From the NCBI GenBank assembly GCA_019914945.1, contig CM034102.1:10901501-10965500 (forward strand): a stretch of 64,000 nt of DNA. Reading direction: 5' to 3'. This DNA is from Typha latifolia. Its lineage: Eukaryota > Streptophyta > Magnoliopsida > Poales > Typhaceae. The number at the start of each line of letters is the position of its first letter. Position 1 is the stretch's first letter. Below are positions 1 through 10,514 of the stretch, one piece after another. Under the pieces are notes generated by a model. The model had not been told where the DNA came from. It was given only the letters and a program-made list of their open reading frames with translations, and did not search any database. The translations under genes and the position numbers were made by a program.

Positions 1-270
1 TGAATGTTCATGATTTTGCTAATTTTTTTTTATCTTATTAGTTATTACATCATGATGGGGGTTCTGATATCTTAGGAATACATTTACATCATGAGGGGGT
101 GTCTCTTCTTGGTTATCTGAAATCCACATCTTCTGTGCACACATTATTTTCTCAACTTCTCATAAACCTGGATATAGTTGTATATTTGAACTAGTTAAAA
201 ACCTGACATGAACAGTTAATATCTTATCAGTATGACACATTCCATGAGCTATAGTAATTGATCTGTTGGT
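1..270. other. No gene recognised
   Basis: AT-rich sequence without a coding signal or repeat structure that I recognise. I looked here for the missing 5' exons of the cysteinyl-tRNA synthetase gene at 10998-12770 and saw none. Confidence 0.5.
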
Positions 271-542
271 AACTTATGGCACCTGCCTTGAGCTTGGCAG
301 GCTGAGCAGCCCGCTTTGGCGTTGGTCGGCCTACCTTAGCATTGAGGTGGGTCGAATCATGCTAAGGTGTCAGATCTGCTAATGGGTGACCACTAACCAA
401 TTGAAAAAAAAAATCAATCCTCTCCTCTCTCCTCTGTTTCTAAGCCCTAACCCTTCAAACCCATTGTCTCCTCTCTCAATCGGCTCTCGAGCAGTGGCAA
501 GTGAATGACGATGAGTACCCCATACCCCTTTCAATCCCCTCT
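271..542 (+). repeat. Dispersed GC-rich repeat, left part
   Basis: A GC-rich stretch (GGCAGGCTG, then GCCCGCTTTGGCG) is followed by pyrimidine-rich sequence with CCCTAACCC and CTCTCTC runs. The same order of blocks occurs at 43465-43990 inside an intron, so this is a dispersed repeat. Its right part, found contiguously at 44205-44295, appears here at 4781-4880 instead. The family may be a non-autonomous DNA transposon, but no clear target-site duplication is visible. Confidence 0.5.
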
Positions 543-939
543 TGATGTGAAACTATGGGTTGGATGTAGTTTTAGGGGAGGTGGTGGATGAAAGCTACAA
601 AAAAAGTGGGAGTGGGGTTTCATATCTCTACCCCTTTACACAAAATCTTACAATGCAGACAAAACTCAGAATTCTTTATTAACCCTAAATAGACAGAACT
701 TAGAATTCTTCATTAACTCTAACTGGGAAAATAGTGGGTCTTTATGTAGACCTTATAATGACAATAAATGAAAAACACCCTAAACAACTGTAAAAACTAA
801 ATGCAATCATAAATACCATATAATAAAAAAAAGCATAATATCTAACTCAAAATTAGATTCCTACTTGGTGTTCATCAACTGTCAGTGTCACCTGCAGTGG
901 TACACATGCTAATGTGTCCGATCAGTGATCTTTGCATCA
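543..939 (-). repeat. 3' LTR of Gypsy-1
   Basis: Begins TGATGTGAAACTAT and ends TTTGCATCA on the plus strand. It aligns with 4902-5083 plus 10049-10154 and so preserves the uninterrupted MULE target site: GTCTTTATGTAGACC near 738-752. It carries an internal near-duplication of about 37 bp (AGAATTCTTTATTAACC / AGAATTCTTCATTAAC). Confidence 0.65.
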
Positions 940-1369
940 TTCTCCCTAGGTGGTACTCATGCTTCTTCAAGATATTAGGATCATGTTGCTCTAAGTCACC
1001 ATCATCAAACTACGTGTAATCAGATGTAGCCATCCTTTTCAATGTATCAAATATTATCGAGTTTTCCCTTCTCTATTAGATATGATCTCATCATTTAAAT
1101 TTTATCAATTTTATCTACTGTATTAGGTGGAGTGTCTGGAAGTGGAGGTAAGAAGGATCTCTCATAAACAGGCTCGTAGGTAAGCTAACTAGCTAGTAGA
1201 TTTTCAGAAGTAAAATATGGACCTTTATAAGTTACTAGATCCTCAATATTAAAGTAAAATTGATGTTGAAATAATCAGGTAGATATAGAACATAAGTAAT
1301 ATAATTAATTTTCTTTAGAATTTTAAGAGGCACTATACTTAATACATGAAACTTTTTGATAGTATCTAG

Positions 1370-2225
1370 CGGTAGCCGCTTCGGATTATTTGGACCATCA
1401 CATAATCTCCAATATGAAATTTCTTAAATCTCCTTAGATCAGCTTAAATTTTATAGTCAACATTGTTTTATGCAATCTTGTTGCTGATTTCTTTATGTAA
1501 GTAATTAATATGTGATGCAAATGCAGATGCAAACTCAAGACAATCTATAATAATGAAGCATAAGAATGAGATCTATAGGTTGTTTATGTTTATAACCATA
1601 CACTACCTTAGTTGGACTTATATCTATTGACCTATTAACAAAATTATTATAGGCAAACTCAATAGTAGGCGGCTTTTGATCCCAATCCCTTTGATTCTCG
1701 CAAATTAGGGTCCTTAAAAGGTTATCTTGACTTCTTTTAAATACTTCAGTTTGACTGTCTGTGTGAGGATGGAAAGTAGTTTAGAACTGAAGCTTGGTTC
1801 TCATCTTATGTGAAAAATAATAAGCGAATTTTACATCTCTATCAGACACAATGATTTTTGGTAACCCATGTAGTCTAACAATTCCATCAAAATAGATTTC
1901 ACACTTGAGAGATGTCAAAAGTGCGAGAACATGATATAAACGAGCGTAAGAACGGAATTATGCTTTCGTAAAGTCTTTGGAAGCTAAAGCACAAAATCTA
2001 TACTAATGTCCTGCCAAAGACAATTAGGATTGGGCAAAGGTGTATATAATCTCGTGTTTTATTTTCCTTAGTTAGCAAGTTAATATGTATGACATCGATT
2101 AACAAGTTTGACAACATCTCTTTTAAGACTTTGTTTGTAAAATTGATGTTCAATAGTTATGATGACTTTGGCATGTTCAAAATGTTCGGCTAGGCCTCCA
2201 ACATGCGATTCCCAAAAAATTTCCT
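1370..2225 (-). pseudogene. Ty3/gypsy integrase, degenerate
   Basis: Minus-strand conceptual translation across frames gives, in order, an HHCC-side segment (ESHVGGLAEHFEH, LKRDVVKLVNRC), the catalytic core (LYTPLPNPNCLWQDISIDFV with the first Asp, later SDRDVKF-like sequence), FHPHTDSQTEVFKRS, EFAYNNFVNRSIDISPTKVVYG, and the C-terminal GDYVMVQI strand. These are diagnostic of plant Ty3/gypsy integrases. Several stops and frameshifts break the reading, so no protein is expected. Reverse transcriptase and RNase H, which should lie at higher coordinates, were not identified; LTR-like sequence starts at about 3440. Confidence 0.85.
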
Positions 2226-3439
2226 TAAAGAGGTCCTGATAATGCATAACCTTCGAGATCTAAATAGAGAGTCATTCTAAATGATGAAACCATCTATTCC
2301 ACGAGCCACTCAATTGCTTGACATATTGTAAGTTTCATAAAAATTCGGGAATGACTTATACTCGGTCTTAATCTTTTCAAAGCCTGTTACCTTTGCACTA
2401 ATATTTGAAAGAACGGCCATGCGATGACTAAGTGCATGACAGCCTTGTTTTTAGCTCCAAATTAATGCTGAAGAGTGTGCACTTAGAGCCTTAATCTACC
2501 CTAGTACTCAGCCCACCAATTCAACCCTATCCAAATCCATTAACAACCAACCCAACTCGACTTGACTAGTTAGCCTTAGCCAAAACCCCACTTGATCCAC
2601 AGAACATGATGTTAAAATTTCATCTTTAACCCCCAACCATAGCTAAACTTAACCACCACCATCCTTATCGATCACCCTATCTCATCCTAATCACTACCCT
2701 TTTCTCTCTCCATTCCCATCATCGACATCATAGTCCTCCTCACAACCATCTTCTAATCTATGGAGTCGTGGCATTGGCAAAGATCTACCGAGATGGCTTG
2801 GACGACGAAGTTGGCATCGATCTAGGTCAATAGAGGCGTTGTCGGTTGCTTCGGCAGAGGTTGGCAGTAGTGACAGACGACATCGGTGAGGAGTGGGTGG
2901 TGGAGGCGACAATCGTGGGTGTAGCGGTGAAGGAGCTGTTGGCGCTAGTAGCATTAGTCTAGAGGGTGATGGATCTGTCGAGGAAGAGCGGAGATGATGG
3001 AGATTGATCGAAACAGTGTTGATGGAGACCAATGAAGGAAAAGATGGCGAAAGCCCTCGCTGTGGCAGTGAGATGTGGAAATTCCAATAGTGATCACCAA
3101 AGAAGATGGCTACAACCAAGATTGTAATGTTGATGATGTGAATGGAGAGGGAGAAAGGTAGTGTTCAAGGTGAGATCGGGTGATCAATAAAGATGGTGAT
3201 GGTTAAATGTAGCTATAACTGGGGGTTTAAGGTGAATTTATCAAATCGTCATGTGACGAAGTTCATGATGTTTCACAGTTCGTGGTATGATTAGTTGAGC
3301 AAAAAGAGATATGAAGTGGCGTAGAAACTCGGAGGCAAAACATCCATGTCGTTTCTAACATGTTTTCTAAAGACAGCCATAGTGGCAGCTTGCCGTGGCT
3401 TGCTAATGGCGGGTATGCTGCCATTCCTCATCTTTCTTT
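2226..3439 (-). other. Internal gypsy sequence without recognisable domains
   Basis: Moderately GC-rich sequence between the integrase remnant and an LTR-like block. A 141-codon open frame at 2694-3119 (minus) is low-complexity, rich in Pro, Ser and Leu, and shows no domain; I do not regard it as a gene. It may be retroelement untranslated sequence. Confidence 0.4.
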
Positions 3440-4340
3440 TCTATTACAGACTAGATTTAGAATGATCTAGATGTAAAAAAATTATGATATTTTAATAGGA
3501 GGAAGTTTCAGAAGTCACATATCTAATGGCTTTGGTTTTATGTGATTTTGAGGTCGAAGTAAAAAGATAAAATTAAAACAACGGAGGAATGCTAGAATTG
3601 GATAGATCGATAATTATTTGATATTGCGGTGGTTTGTCGAGGGTGGCAGGTTGCCAAGAGGTGTGGTGGACGACCATAAAATAGGTTGTGCAAGTGACGA
3701 TGGCTATGTGTTTGAAGATAGAAGTAGGATTTTAAGTTAGATCTACTCTTAAGAAAATAAACAGTCATGATTAATTTATTTCTACTCCTAGATTATCTTA
3801 CTCTTACTCTTACTCTTAAGATAGTCTAAGGCTAAAACATAATTCTTCATTGGATGCTTGGATGATTAAACAAAGAAGCCCAGCCCTTCTCTATATATAG
3901 ATGTCGAGTATAATAAGTCCTACTCGGACTAGCCTTAAAGGCTTATATGTCTCAAACTAGAACTTGATTTAGAGGTTTATATGACTTAATTAAACTTGTC
4001 TTAGTGGCTTACATGACGTAATAGGACTTGTCTTAGTAGTTTACATAACGTAATGGGACTTGTTTTAGTAGCTTATATGATGTAATTGGATTGGTCTTAA
4101 GAGGTTATATGATATAATTAGACTTGTTTTAAGGGGGGCTTATATGACATAACTAGATTTGTTTTAAAGGCTTATATGACATAACTAGATTTGTCTTTAG
4201 GGCTTATTTGACATAACTAGATTTGCTTTAAGGTCTTACATGGCATAACTAGATCTGTCTTAATGGCTTACATAAGAGATAAATATAAATTAATTTAAAG
4301 ATAAATAGACTCGATCCATCGAGTCTAATGTCTCTGTAAC
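3440..4340 (-). repeat. LTR-A family fragment
   Basis: Shares ordered blocks with the solo LTR at 30850-31864: a region resembling GCCTCATGAG...TCTAATGRCTTTRGTTT, then AGATCTACTC, a TATA-like CTATATATAGA, TACTCGGACTAGCC, and repeated GGCTTATATGACxTAACTAGA units. The block with GACTTGTCTTAGTGGCTTA-like units is repeated about eight times here (about 3950-4280), more than in the 30850 copy. Ends are eroded. Confidence 0.6.
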
Positions 4341-4600
4341 TCAATCCAAACATACCCTGATCGTATCTTCTTCTCCAATTCTACTTCTTTTTCTCCTTTT
4401 CTCTCTTTTTGCATTGGGAACTTATTTTTTCACTTCTCTCTTTGCTTTGGGGACTTCTCTTTTCAAAGCATTGTGTGCTTCCAATGTAGAGAAGAGTCTC
4501 TTTCTGCCTTGAAAACCCATTTCTCCTTTCTTAGCTTTGGGAACCCATCATTTTTCTTTTTAAAGCATCGTGGGTTCCCAATGTAGAGAGGAGAATGATG
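4341..4600. repeat. Tandem duplication of about 95 bp, pyrimidine-rich
   Basis: Two diverged copies share TTTAAAGCAT(C/T)GTG and TTCCCAATGTAGAGA-type sequence (about 4439-4497 and 4528-4593). They lie between the LTR-A fragment and AT microsatellites. No coding potential is seen. Confidence 0.5.
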
Positions 4601-4618
4601 AGATTAGTTGTCATGTTC

Positions 4619-4635
4619 CATATATATATATGTGG

Positions 4636-4674
<39 letters not shown>

Positions 4675-4768
4675 ATAGTTAACTTTTGAATTTTTGTTGT
4701 TATGGTTGTAAATTACTACTAGAATTTTTTTAATGCTATTTTAATATATAATATATATATATATATAT
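4619..4768. repeat. AT microsatellites
   Basis: Runs of TA/AT dinucleotides at 4619-4671 and 4746-4768, separated by AT-rich unique sequence. Tracts of this kind are often length-polymorphic. Confidence 0.85.
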
Positions 4769-4780
4769 CATATGTACTCA

Positions 4781-4880
4781 TTTTTTATTTTTTATACATA
4801 AAAAATGCTAGACCATTTTGGTGCTCGCCGTTGCTAGGCAGTGGGGTGATTGCCCACCACTCGCGGCCACCTTTCAATTC
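4781..4880 (+). repeat. Dispersed GC-rich repeat, right end
   Basis: AAAAATGCTAGACCA, then GGGGTGATTGCCCACCACTC and CTTTCAAT, matches 44205-44295 in order and orientation. In the copy at 43465-44295 this block is continuous with the left part; here the two parts are about 4.2 kb apart. Confidence 0.55.
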
Positions 4881-4881
4881 A

Positions 4882-4901
4882 CTAGTCTCTGATATCAAAA
4901 A
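4882..4901 (-). other. Putative primer-binding site of Gypsy-1
   Basis: On the minus strand, directly after the LTR end CACATCA, the sequence TTTTTGATATCAGAGAC resembles the initiator-methionine tRNA primer site (TGGTATCAGAGC) seen intact in Gypsy-2 at 28724-28740. Mismatches fit an old element. Confidence 0.55.
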
Positions 4902-5083
4902 TGATGTGAAACTATTAGTCAGATGTGGTTTTAAGGGGGGTGATGTATGAAGGATGCAAGAAAAGTGGGAACGAGGTTTTACACCTCTATCCTTATACAA
5001 TGGTTTCATACCAAATCTCACAATGTAGACAAAACTTAGAATTATTTATTAACCATAAATTGGAAAACCATGGATATTTATAT

Positions 5084-6130
5084 GGATTATTTGCATAGAA
5101 AAATCACTTGGTTTTTTATTTGGCACGACAGAGTCATTTTCGATTTCCTTTGTACTTGAGGTTTTTTCCTTAGCTTTCTTCCAACTTTGCCCTTTTTAGT
5201 ATTTGAGTCTCATTAAATACAACAGATAGAGAAAGCAATATTTTTCACGTAAAGGTGATTGGCTAGACGTTATAGGAACAGATTAAGCTGCTTCTTCCTC
5301 TTCTTTTTCTTCTTCTTCTTCTTTCAATTTTTGCATTTGGGAATTTATCTTCATCATCTTGTCTTGCCCTTGTTCATTCATTATATTAATAAGGAAACAT
5401 CTATCTGATCGTAGTGTGAGAATTTGTTTTATTATAATGGTGCTATTATTTTCGACGATAAAGGAGTTTTTTGCACTATGAGTGTGGGTATATACTTTAT
5501 AGAAGTAAAAACAGACAATGTAGTTTGTTAGATTTGATGTTGAAGTTCTCCGAAGTAATGTAAATCCTTTTAGGTGAGTTTGAAGTCGATTTAAGTACCT
5601 ATTCCCTTCGGACAACCACAATATATTTATCGATATCTTCGAAGATAGTGATGTTATAGAAATGTATGATCTGTCACTGTTATTTTATTGAGCTATACAA
5701 ATTTTTGGAATGAGGAAAGAGAGATTTATCCGAGTGAGTTAACATTTTATGTTCGTGATTATTATGAGCATATGCTGCAAAATTACTTTTTGCTTACTTT
5801 AATGATGACATTGAATATAAAAGTCGTTATTGATTAACATATGTCTTACTTTACTAACAACTTTCGTAATTTAGCTACGAATTTTGTTATTAAACTACAA
5901 ATTTTGCTATGAATTTCACAATTTAACTATAAATTTAGCTTCAAATTTCGTAATTGAACTATCAATTTAGGTACAAATATCGTGATTGAACTATCAATTT
6001 AGGTACGAATTTCGTAATTGAACTATTAATTTAGCTATAAATTTTGTAATTGAACTATCAATTTAGCTACGGATTTTATAATTTAGCTCTGAATTTTATA
6101 ATTTAGCAACGAATTTTCTTAATATTTGAC
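5084..6130. repeat. Left inverted arm of the MULE
   Basis: Matches the reverse complement of 9300-10039 through blocks such as GAAAAATCAC, TCCAACTTTGCCC, TATCGATATCTTCGAAGATA, GTTCGTGATTA and GTCGTTATTGATTAACAT. The inner part (about 5870-6120) is a diverged tandem array of AATTTAGCTACGAATTT-like units of roughly 30 bp, longer here than in the right arm. Confidence 0.85.
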
Positions 6131-6174
6131 ATCATCATGTTATTAACGTTATTTTAGGAGCAGTTTAGAAGAAA

Positions 6175-7965
6175 TACAGCAGTTAATGATTTAGAGTATA
6201 TTGTAATGACAGTCTTACAATAATGAGTTTTGTTTTTAAATACTCTATTTATATTTAATACTATATTTTACGTAGAATAGTATCTCCTTCTTAAATAATG
6301 TACTTTAATGTATCCCAATTTTACATAATGGGTTTCGTTGTTAAATTACGTGAGGTTTAACTGGTTTCGTTCTTAAATGACGAAACTCGTTATAGTACAA
6401 AAGAACATTATAGATTAAATGTTACCCTATAAGAGGTAATACATTTTCTTCATCATTTTTCTTTGTCCGTTTCTTAGTGATCAATTAAAATCACCTGCCA
6501 ACTAATGTATTGACTTTTCATCTGCCAACCATCTTATTTACATTTAATACCGTCTACCAGCTTTTTTACATTTAATATTGTCTACCAACCAACACATGTT
6601 TATTGATTAATAAATCTTAGTCGGGTGATCTTCGTTATCTATTTTGCGCATGTAAAAAATATTTACAAATATGTTGTACGAAGAGTACAATACATTTCTA
6701 CTCTTTTTACATTAAAACAATGAGTATTCCCTTTGTCAGGTTGATTTGCAACATCTCCGAAATGTTTTTCAGCCGTAAAAAATGACTAATTTTGTAGATG
6801 TGCAAGTTAGCCTGACAAAGAGAATACGTATCATTTCAATATAGAAAGAATATAAAAGTATTGTACTCTTTATGCAACATATTTTTAAGTATTTTTTACA
6901 TGTGTAAAATATATAACGAAGATCACCCGATTAAGATTTGATAGTTGATAAATATGTGTGAAGTAGTATATGCCTTGTTTTATGTGGTTCTTAGCTGAGT
7001 GGTCTTTGTTGGACATTTTGCACATCTTCAAAATATCTAATTTTTAAAGATGTGATGAATTAGCTTTACAGACTAAAAAGTTTGTTAGTTTGGAATTTGA
7101 TCAAAGATGTAATAAAATTACTGTTCAATGCTAAGTTAATATTACTTCTTTGGTACGAGGAAATGTATTACCTTTTATAGGGCAACGTCTAATATGCAAT
7201 ATTCGTCTGTATTGTAACAAGCTTCGTCATTTAAAAATGAAACCTGTTAAATATATTAGTTCATGCTGAAATAACATCGATGAATTTAATTTCAATAAGT
7301 TGGTTGGTAGATGAAATTCGTTTTTATTACCTCAACAACTATAGAAGAAAGATAATAATTGTGATAACCTCTTATGTCGAATTGTCATTTAATAAAGAAC
7401 CACGTTATATATAACTAGAATTGTTATTTAAGACAAAACCTGTTAAATATGTTAGTTCATGCTGAAATAATGTGGATGAATTAGTTCTTGTTGTTAGAAT
7501 TTGGTGCATTAAAACTCACACGAAATGTTGTTCTTCATAATAAAATAGAGTATTATGTAAATAAGTTGGTTGGTAGATGGTATTAAGTGTAAATAAGATG
7601 GTTGATAGATGAAAAGTCAATACGTTAGTTAGTAGGTGATATTAATTGATCACTGAGAAACGAACGAAGAAAAATAACGAAGAAAATGTATTACCTCTTA
7701 TAGGGTAACGTTTAATTTGCAATGTCTTTTGTACTATAACGAGTTTCGTCATTTAAGAACGAAACTAGTTAAACCTCACATAATTTAACAATGAAACCCA
7801 TTATTGTAAGATTGGGGTACATGAAAATATGTTATTGAAGAAGGAAATGTTGTTCTTCGTAATAAAATATAGTATTAAATGTAAATAGAGTTATTAAAAA
7901 CGAAACTCATTATTGTAAGATTGTCTTTACAATATACTCTAAATCATTAACTGTATTATTTCTTT
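6175..7965. mobile_element. Nested inverted-repeat element inside the MULE
   Basis: About 6175-6610 is an inverted copy of about 7560-7965: CAGTTAATGATTTAGAGTATATTG at one end is mirrored by CAATATACTCTAAATCATTAACTG at the other, followed by mirrored TTTCGT(T/C)NTTAAATGACGAAAC and GGTAATACATTTTCTTC blocks. A further partial copy of an arm lies at 7160-7270. The insertion ends exactly where the transposase coding sequence stops, so it looks like a later insertion. No transposase is encoded within it. The target-site duplication could not be fixed. Confidence 0.65.
6590..6960. repeat. Imperfect palindrome of about 370 bp
   Basis: Left arm features (TTAGTCGGGTGATCTTCGTTAT, TGTACGAAGAGTACAATAC, CCCTTTGTCAGGTT) recur in reverse complement on the right (AACCTGACAAAGAGAATAC-like, GTATTGTACTCTTTATGCAACA, ATAACGAAGATCACCCGAT). 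The centre is near 6775. A single strand could fold into a long hairpin. Confidence 0.8.
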
Positions 7966-8805
7966 GAACTCCGTCTTCCTAAGGTAATTGAACTCCATCT
8001 TCCTATAAGCTTGTGTTGCTGCTCGAAACTTATTGTATTGAGGAGAACCCTTTATAGCATTTGAATGGTTTTGAGAGATATTCACCATATAATATCCATG
8101 ACAAGTTTCAGAAAATGTCTCATCTACTGTAGGAATTAGTCCCTTTTGCCTATCTGATAATATCGTTATCTGCTCGAACGGTTCAATTGATACCCCAAGA
8201 TGATATAAAAGTTATGTTCATGATTTAGTGTTTTGAGCTTCGATAACACAAAATGCTATTAGAAAGATTTGATTATTACATTCAAACTAGTTGCAATAAA
8301 TAAGCGACCTCAATACTTGCTAGTTAAGAAAGTAGCATCGGTACTGAGCAATAGCCGCAAGTGTGACTTGAATGAACACAAGCATGTACCAAAAACCTAA
8401 AATACACGCTTAAAACGTTCATAGTGAAGTATAGTAATTATATCATGATCCCACTTTTTAAGCTCATGGAGGTAGCCTTGCAACCACTTGTAAGCTTCCT
8501 CATAGCTGCCACGGATCTCTTTTATTGCCTTCCATTTACTACGACATGCCTTATAGTAACCCATTGAAATACCAAAATTTTCTTGCATTTCAACTTGAAT
8601 CATGTTTGGTGTGTATGCTTCAATATTCTTCAGCACTTGCTCACGCACTTCATCGCATATGAATAAACATGTATATTGTTTATAATCCCTTCTAGATATA
8701 CCTCTGCCGCATGCATGCTGTCTAATAAGATGCTTTATCCTGAATGTATCAATATCTGCTATCTTTATAACCTTTATCTTTCATGGATATTCCTCAAAAT
8801 TGCAT
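7966..8805 (-). pseudogene. MULE (MuDR-type) transposase, truncated and broken
   Basis: Minus-strand translation gives, in N-to-C order: a MuDR-type DNA-binding segment (KIKVIKIADIDTFRIKHL, then IRQHACGR), in which a codon expected to be Trp is TGA; an 83-codon open part (8397-8648) with QVLKNIEAY and SYEEAYKWLQGYLHELKK; then, with frameshifts, TDATFLTSKY (expected first catalytic Asp), and SDRQKGLIPTVDETF (second Asp region) followed by HGYYMVNISQNHSNAIKG. This order is typical of plant MULE transposases. The C-terminal part is absent because the nested element begins here. No functional protein is expected. Confidence 0.88.
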
Positions 8806-9299
8806 TAGGCAATAATCTTTTGAGGGTTAGTTTTAATACGCTTTAATTCAAATCTATGCTTGATAGCAAATGATTTTTAGTACTTTTGCAAACTCTGATG
8901 AATTTTGTAACATCTATCTTATAAATAGATCATCTAATATGATATATTGTGCCACTTTAGTTTCAAAAGTTTTTTAAATGTTGTATATAAAATTTTACAT
9001 AATCAACAGTATTTTTTAAAGCAACTTCGCGTATCCCATTAGGTGGATTAGTTAAAATTTGTTCATTATTCATTATCACCATAAGGTTGGATGTACAAGT
9101 TTATTGGCTCATCACCTTCATTTATTAGAGATGGATCAATAGAATCAAAGATAAGAAACTTTTTTTTGAGATTGCGATCTGTTTCGTCATTTAAAGATGA
9201 ATCGATACAATCAGTGATAAAAAATTCTTCACCAAGATTTTCATTGTCGTTATGGAAATTAATTATATTTGCTATGGCAATGTTATGATGATCACACTA

Positions 9300-10039
9300 A
9301 GGAAAATCAACCTCACTATTGGTACATACTGTAGCTAAATTTGTAGCTAAATTTGTAGTTCAATTATAAAATTCATAGCTAAATTTGTAATTCAATTATG
9401 AAATTCATAGCTAAATTACGAATATCGTTAGTAAAGTATGACACATGTTAATCAATAACGACTTTTATGTTTTAATGTTGTCATTAAAGTAAGCAAAAAA
9501 TAATTTTGCTACATATGTTCAATGTAATCACGAACATAAAATGTAAACTCACCTGAATAAATCCCTCTCTTTTCTTGATCTAAAAATTTGTATAGCTCGA
9601 TAAAATAATGGTGACAGATCATACATTTCTACAACAGCACTATCTTCGAAGATATCGATAAATATATCATAGTTGTCCCAAGGGAAGGGATTCACATTAT
9701 TTCGGAGAACTTCGACTTCAAATCTAATAAACTGTATTATCTGCTTATACTTCTCTAAACGATACAGTCGCCCTCATAGTGTAAAAATATCTTCTTATCG
9801 TCGAACATAATAGCATTATTTTGGCCAAATAGATATTCTATTTTTATAAATATAATGAATGAATAAGGGCGAGACAAGATGATGAAGATAAATTTTCAAA
9901 TGTAAGGAGGAGGAGGAGAAGTCGAGTACAGAAAGGGCAAAGTTGGAAGAAAACTAAGGAAAAAGCTTCAAGTGCAATGGAAATCGAAAATAACCATTGC
10001 CAAATCAAAAACTGAGTGATTTTTCGGTGCAAATAACTT
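9300..10039. repeat. Right inverted arm of the MULE
   Basis: Reverse-complement partner of 5084-6130. It starts inward with GTAGCTAAATTTGTAGTTCAATT units and runs to the terminus TTTTTCGGTGCAAATAAC. Between 8806 and 9299 there is only AT-rich sequence without a recognisable gene. Confidence 0.85.
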
Positions 10040-10154
10040 TATTTATAGACCCTATAATGACAATAAGTGAAAAACATCTTAAACAACTACAAAGAGTAAA
10101 TACAACCCTAAATTATCAACTATCGACGTCTTTTGCGTTGGTACACACCAATAT

Positions 10155-10510
10155 GTCCCCGTTCATTTTAGGAATAGTTTTTTTTTTAATTTTTTTAATT
10201 CTGGAAATACAACCCTTAATTCTAGAATAACAACTAAATATCATAATAACTCTATCCTAAAATACAAACAATATTTATCAAAATTATATTTTATACTGCA
10301 CACTAACCTAATAATCAATTTATTCACTTTATTTCGCATCAAAGATTATTATTACACTCTTATTTTAGGATATTAATAAACATAGGAATAGTTATTTTTA
10401 GAATAAACTTCTCAATTTAGTAATAATAAATAGAAATTGATTGTCATATTTCATAATAACAAATAGAAATTGATAGTCATATTTTAAAACTATTCCACAT
10501 GTGAACGAGC
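10155..10510. mobile_element. MITE, 356 bp, probably hAT-like
   Basis: Imperfect terminal inverted repeats: left GTCCCCGTTCATTTTAGGAA, right (reverse complement) GCTCGTTCACATGTGGAA, both followed by TAG. Flanking 8-bp sequences ACCAATAT (10147-10154) and ATCAATAT (10511-10518) differ at one base, the size expected for hAT elements. The interior is AT-rich and non-coding. It sits near the outer end of the Gypsy-1 LTR. Confidence 0.55.
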
Positions 10511-10514
10511 ATCA

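Larger units (their letters stand above)
5084..10039 (-). mobile_element. Mutator-like element (MULE) with kilobase-scale inverted arms
   Basis: The termini GGATTATTTGCATAG and (reverse complement of the right end) AAGTTATTTGCACCG begin long inverted repeats. The element is flanked by near-perfect 9-bp duplications: TATTTATAT at 5075-5083 and TATTTATAG at 10040-10048. Nine bp is the size expected for MULEs. The related LTR at 543-939 shows the empty site. The interior holds a minus-strand MULE transposase remnant at 7966-8805, which settles the class. The element inserted into the Gypsy-1 LTR, so it is younger than that element. A second inverted-repeat element at about 6175-7965 disrupts it. 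Confidence 0.85.
543..10514 (-). mobile_element. Ty3/gypsy LTR retrotransposon (Gypsy-1), decayed, with nested insertions
   Basis: A minus-strand gypsy element. Direct repeats at 543-939 and 4902-10514 act as LTRs; the second is interrupted by a MULE and a MITE. On the minus strand the upstream LTR ends in CACATCA and is followed by TGATATCAGAGAC, close to the usual plant primer-binding site TGGTATCAGAGC. A purine run (minus strand, about 941-948) precedes the 3' LTR. A clear gypsy integrase lies at 1370-2225. Reverse transcriptase was not recognised. I could not match flanking target-site duplications, so the outer limits are tentative. The element lies directly upstream of the first visible CysRS exon. 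Confidence 0.65.
4902..10514 (-). repeat. 5' LTR of Gypsy-1, split by MULE and MITE
   Basis: The LTR is readable as 4902-5083, 10049-10154 and the last bases at about 10511-10514. Shared blocks with 543-939 include TGATGTGAAACTAT, CTCACAATGTAGACAAAACT, the MULE target site, CCTATAATGACAATAA and GGTACACA. The remnant is shorter than the other LTR because of deletions. Confidence 0.6.

Noticed and set aside
2694..3119. 141-codon minus-strand open frame
   Set aside because: Low-complexity Pro/Ser/Leu sequence inside a retroelement, no domain and no conserved start.
5283..5621. 112-codon minus-strand open frame ending in a Glu run
   Set aside because: Lies in the MULE inverted arm; the mirrored copy at 9500-9900 does not keep it open.
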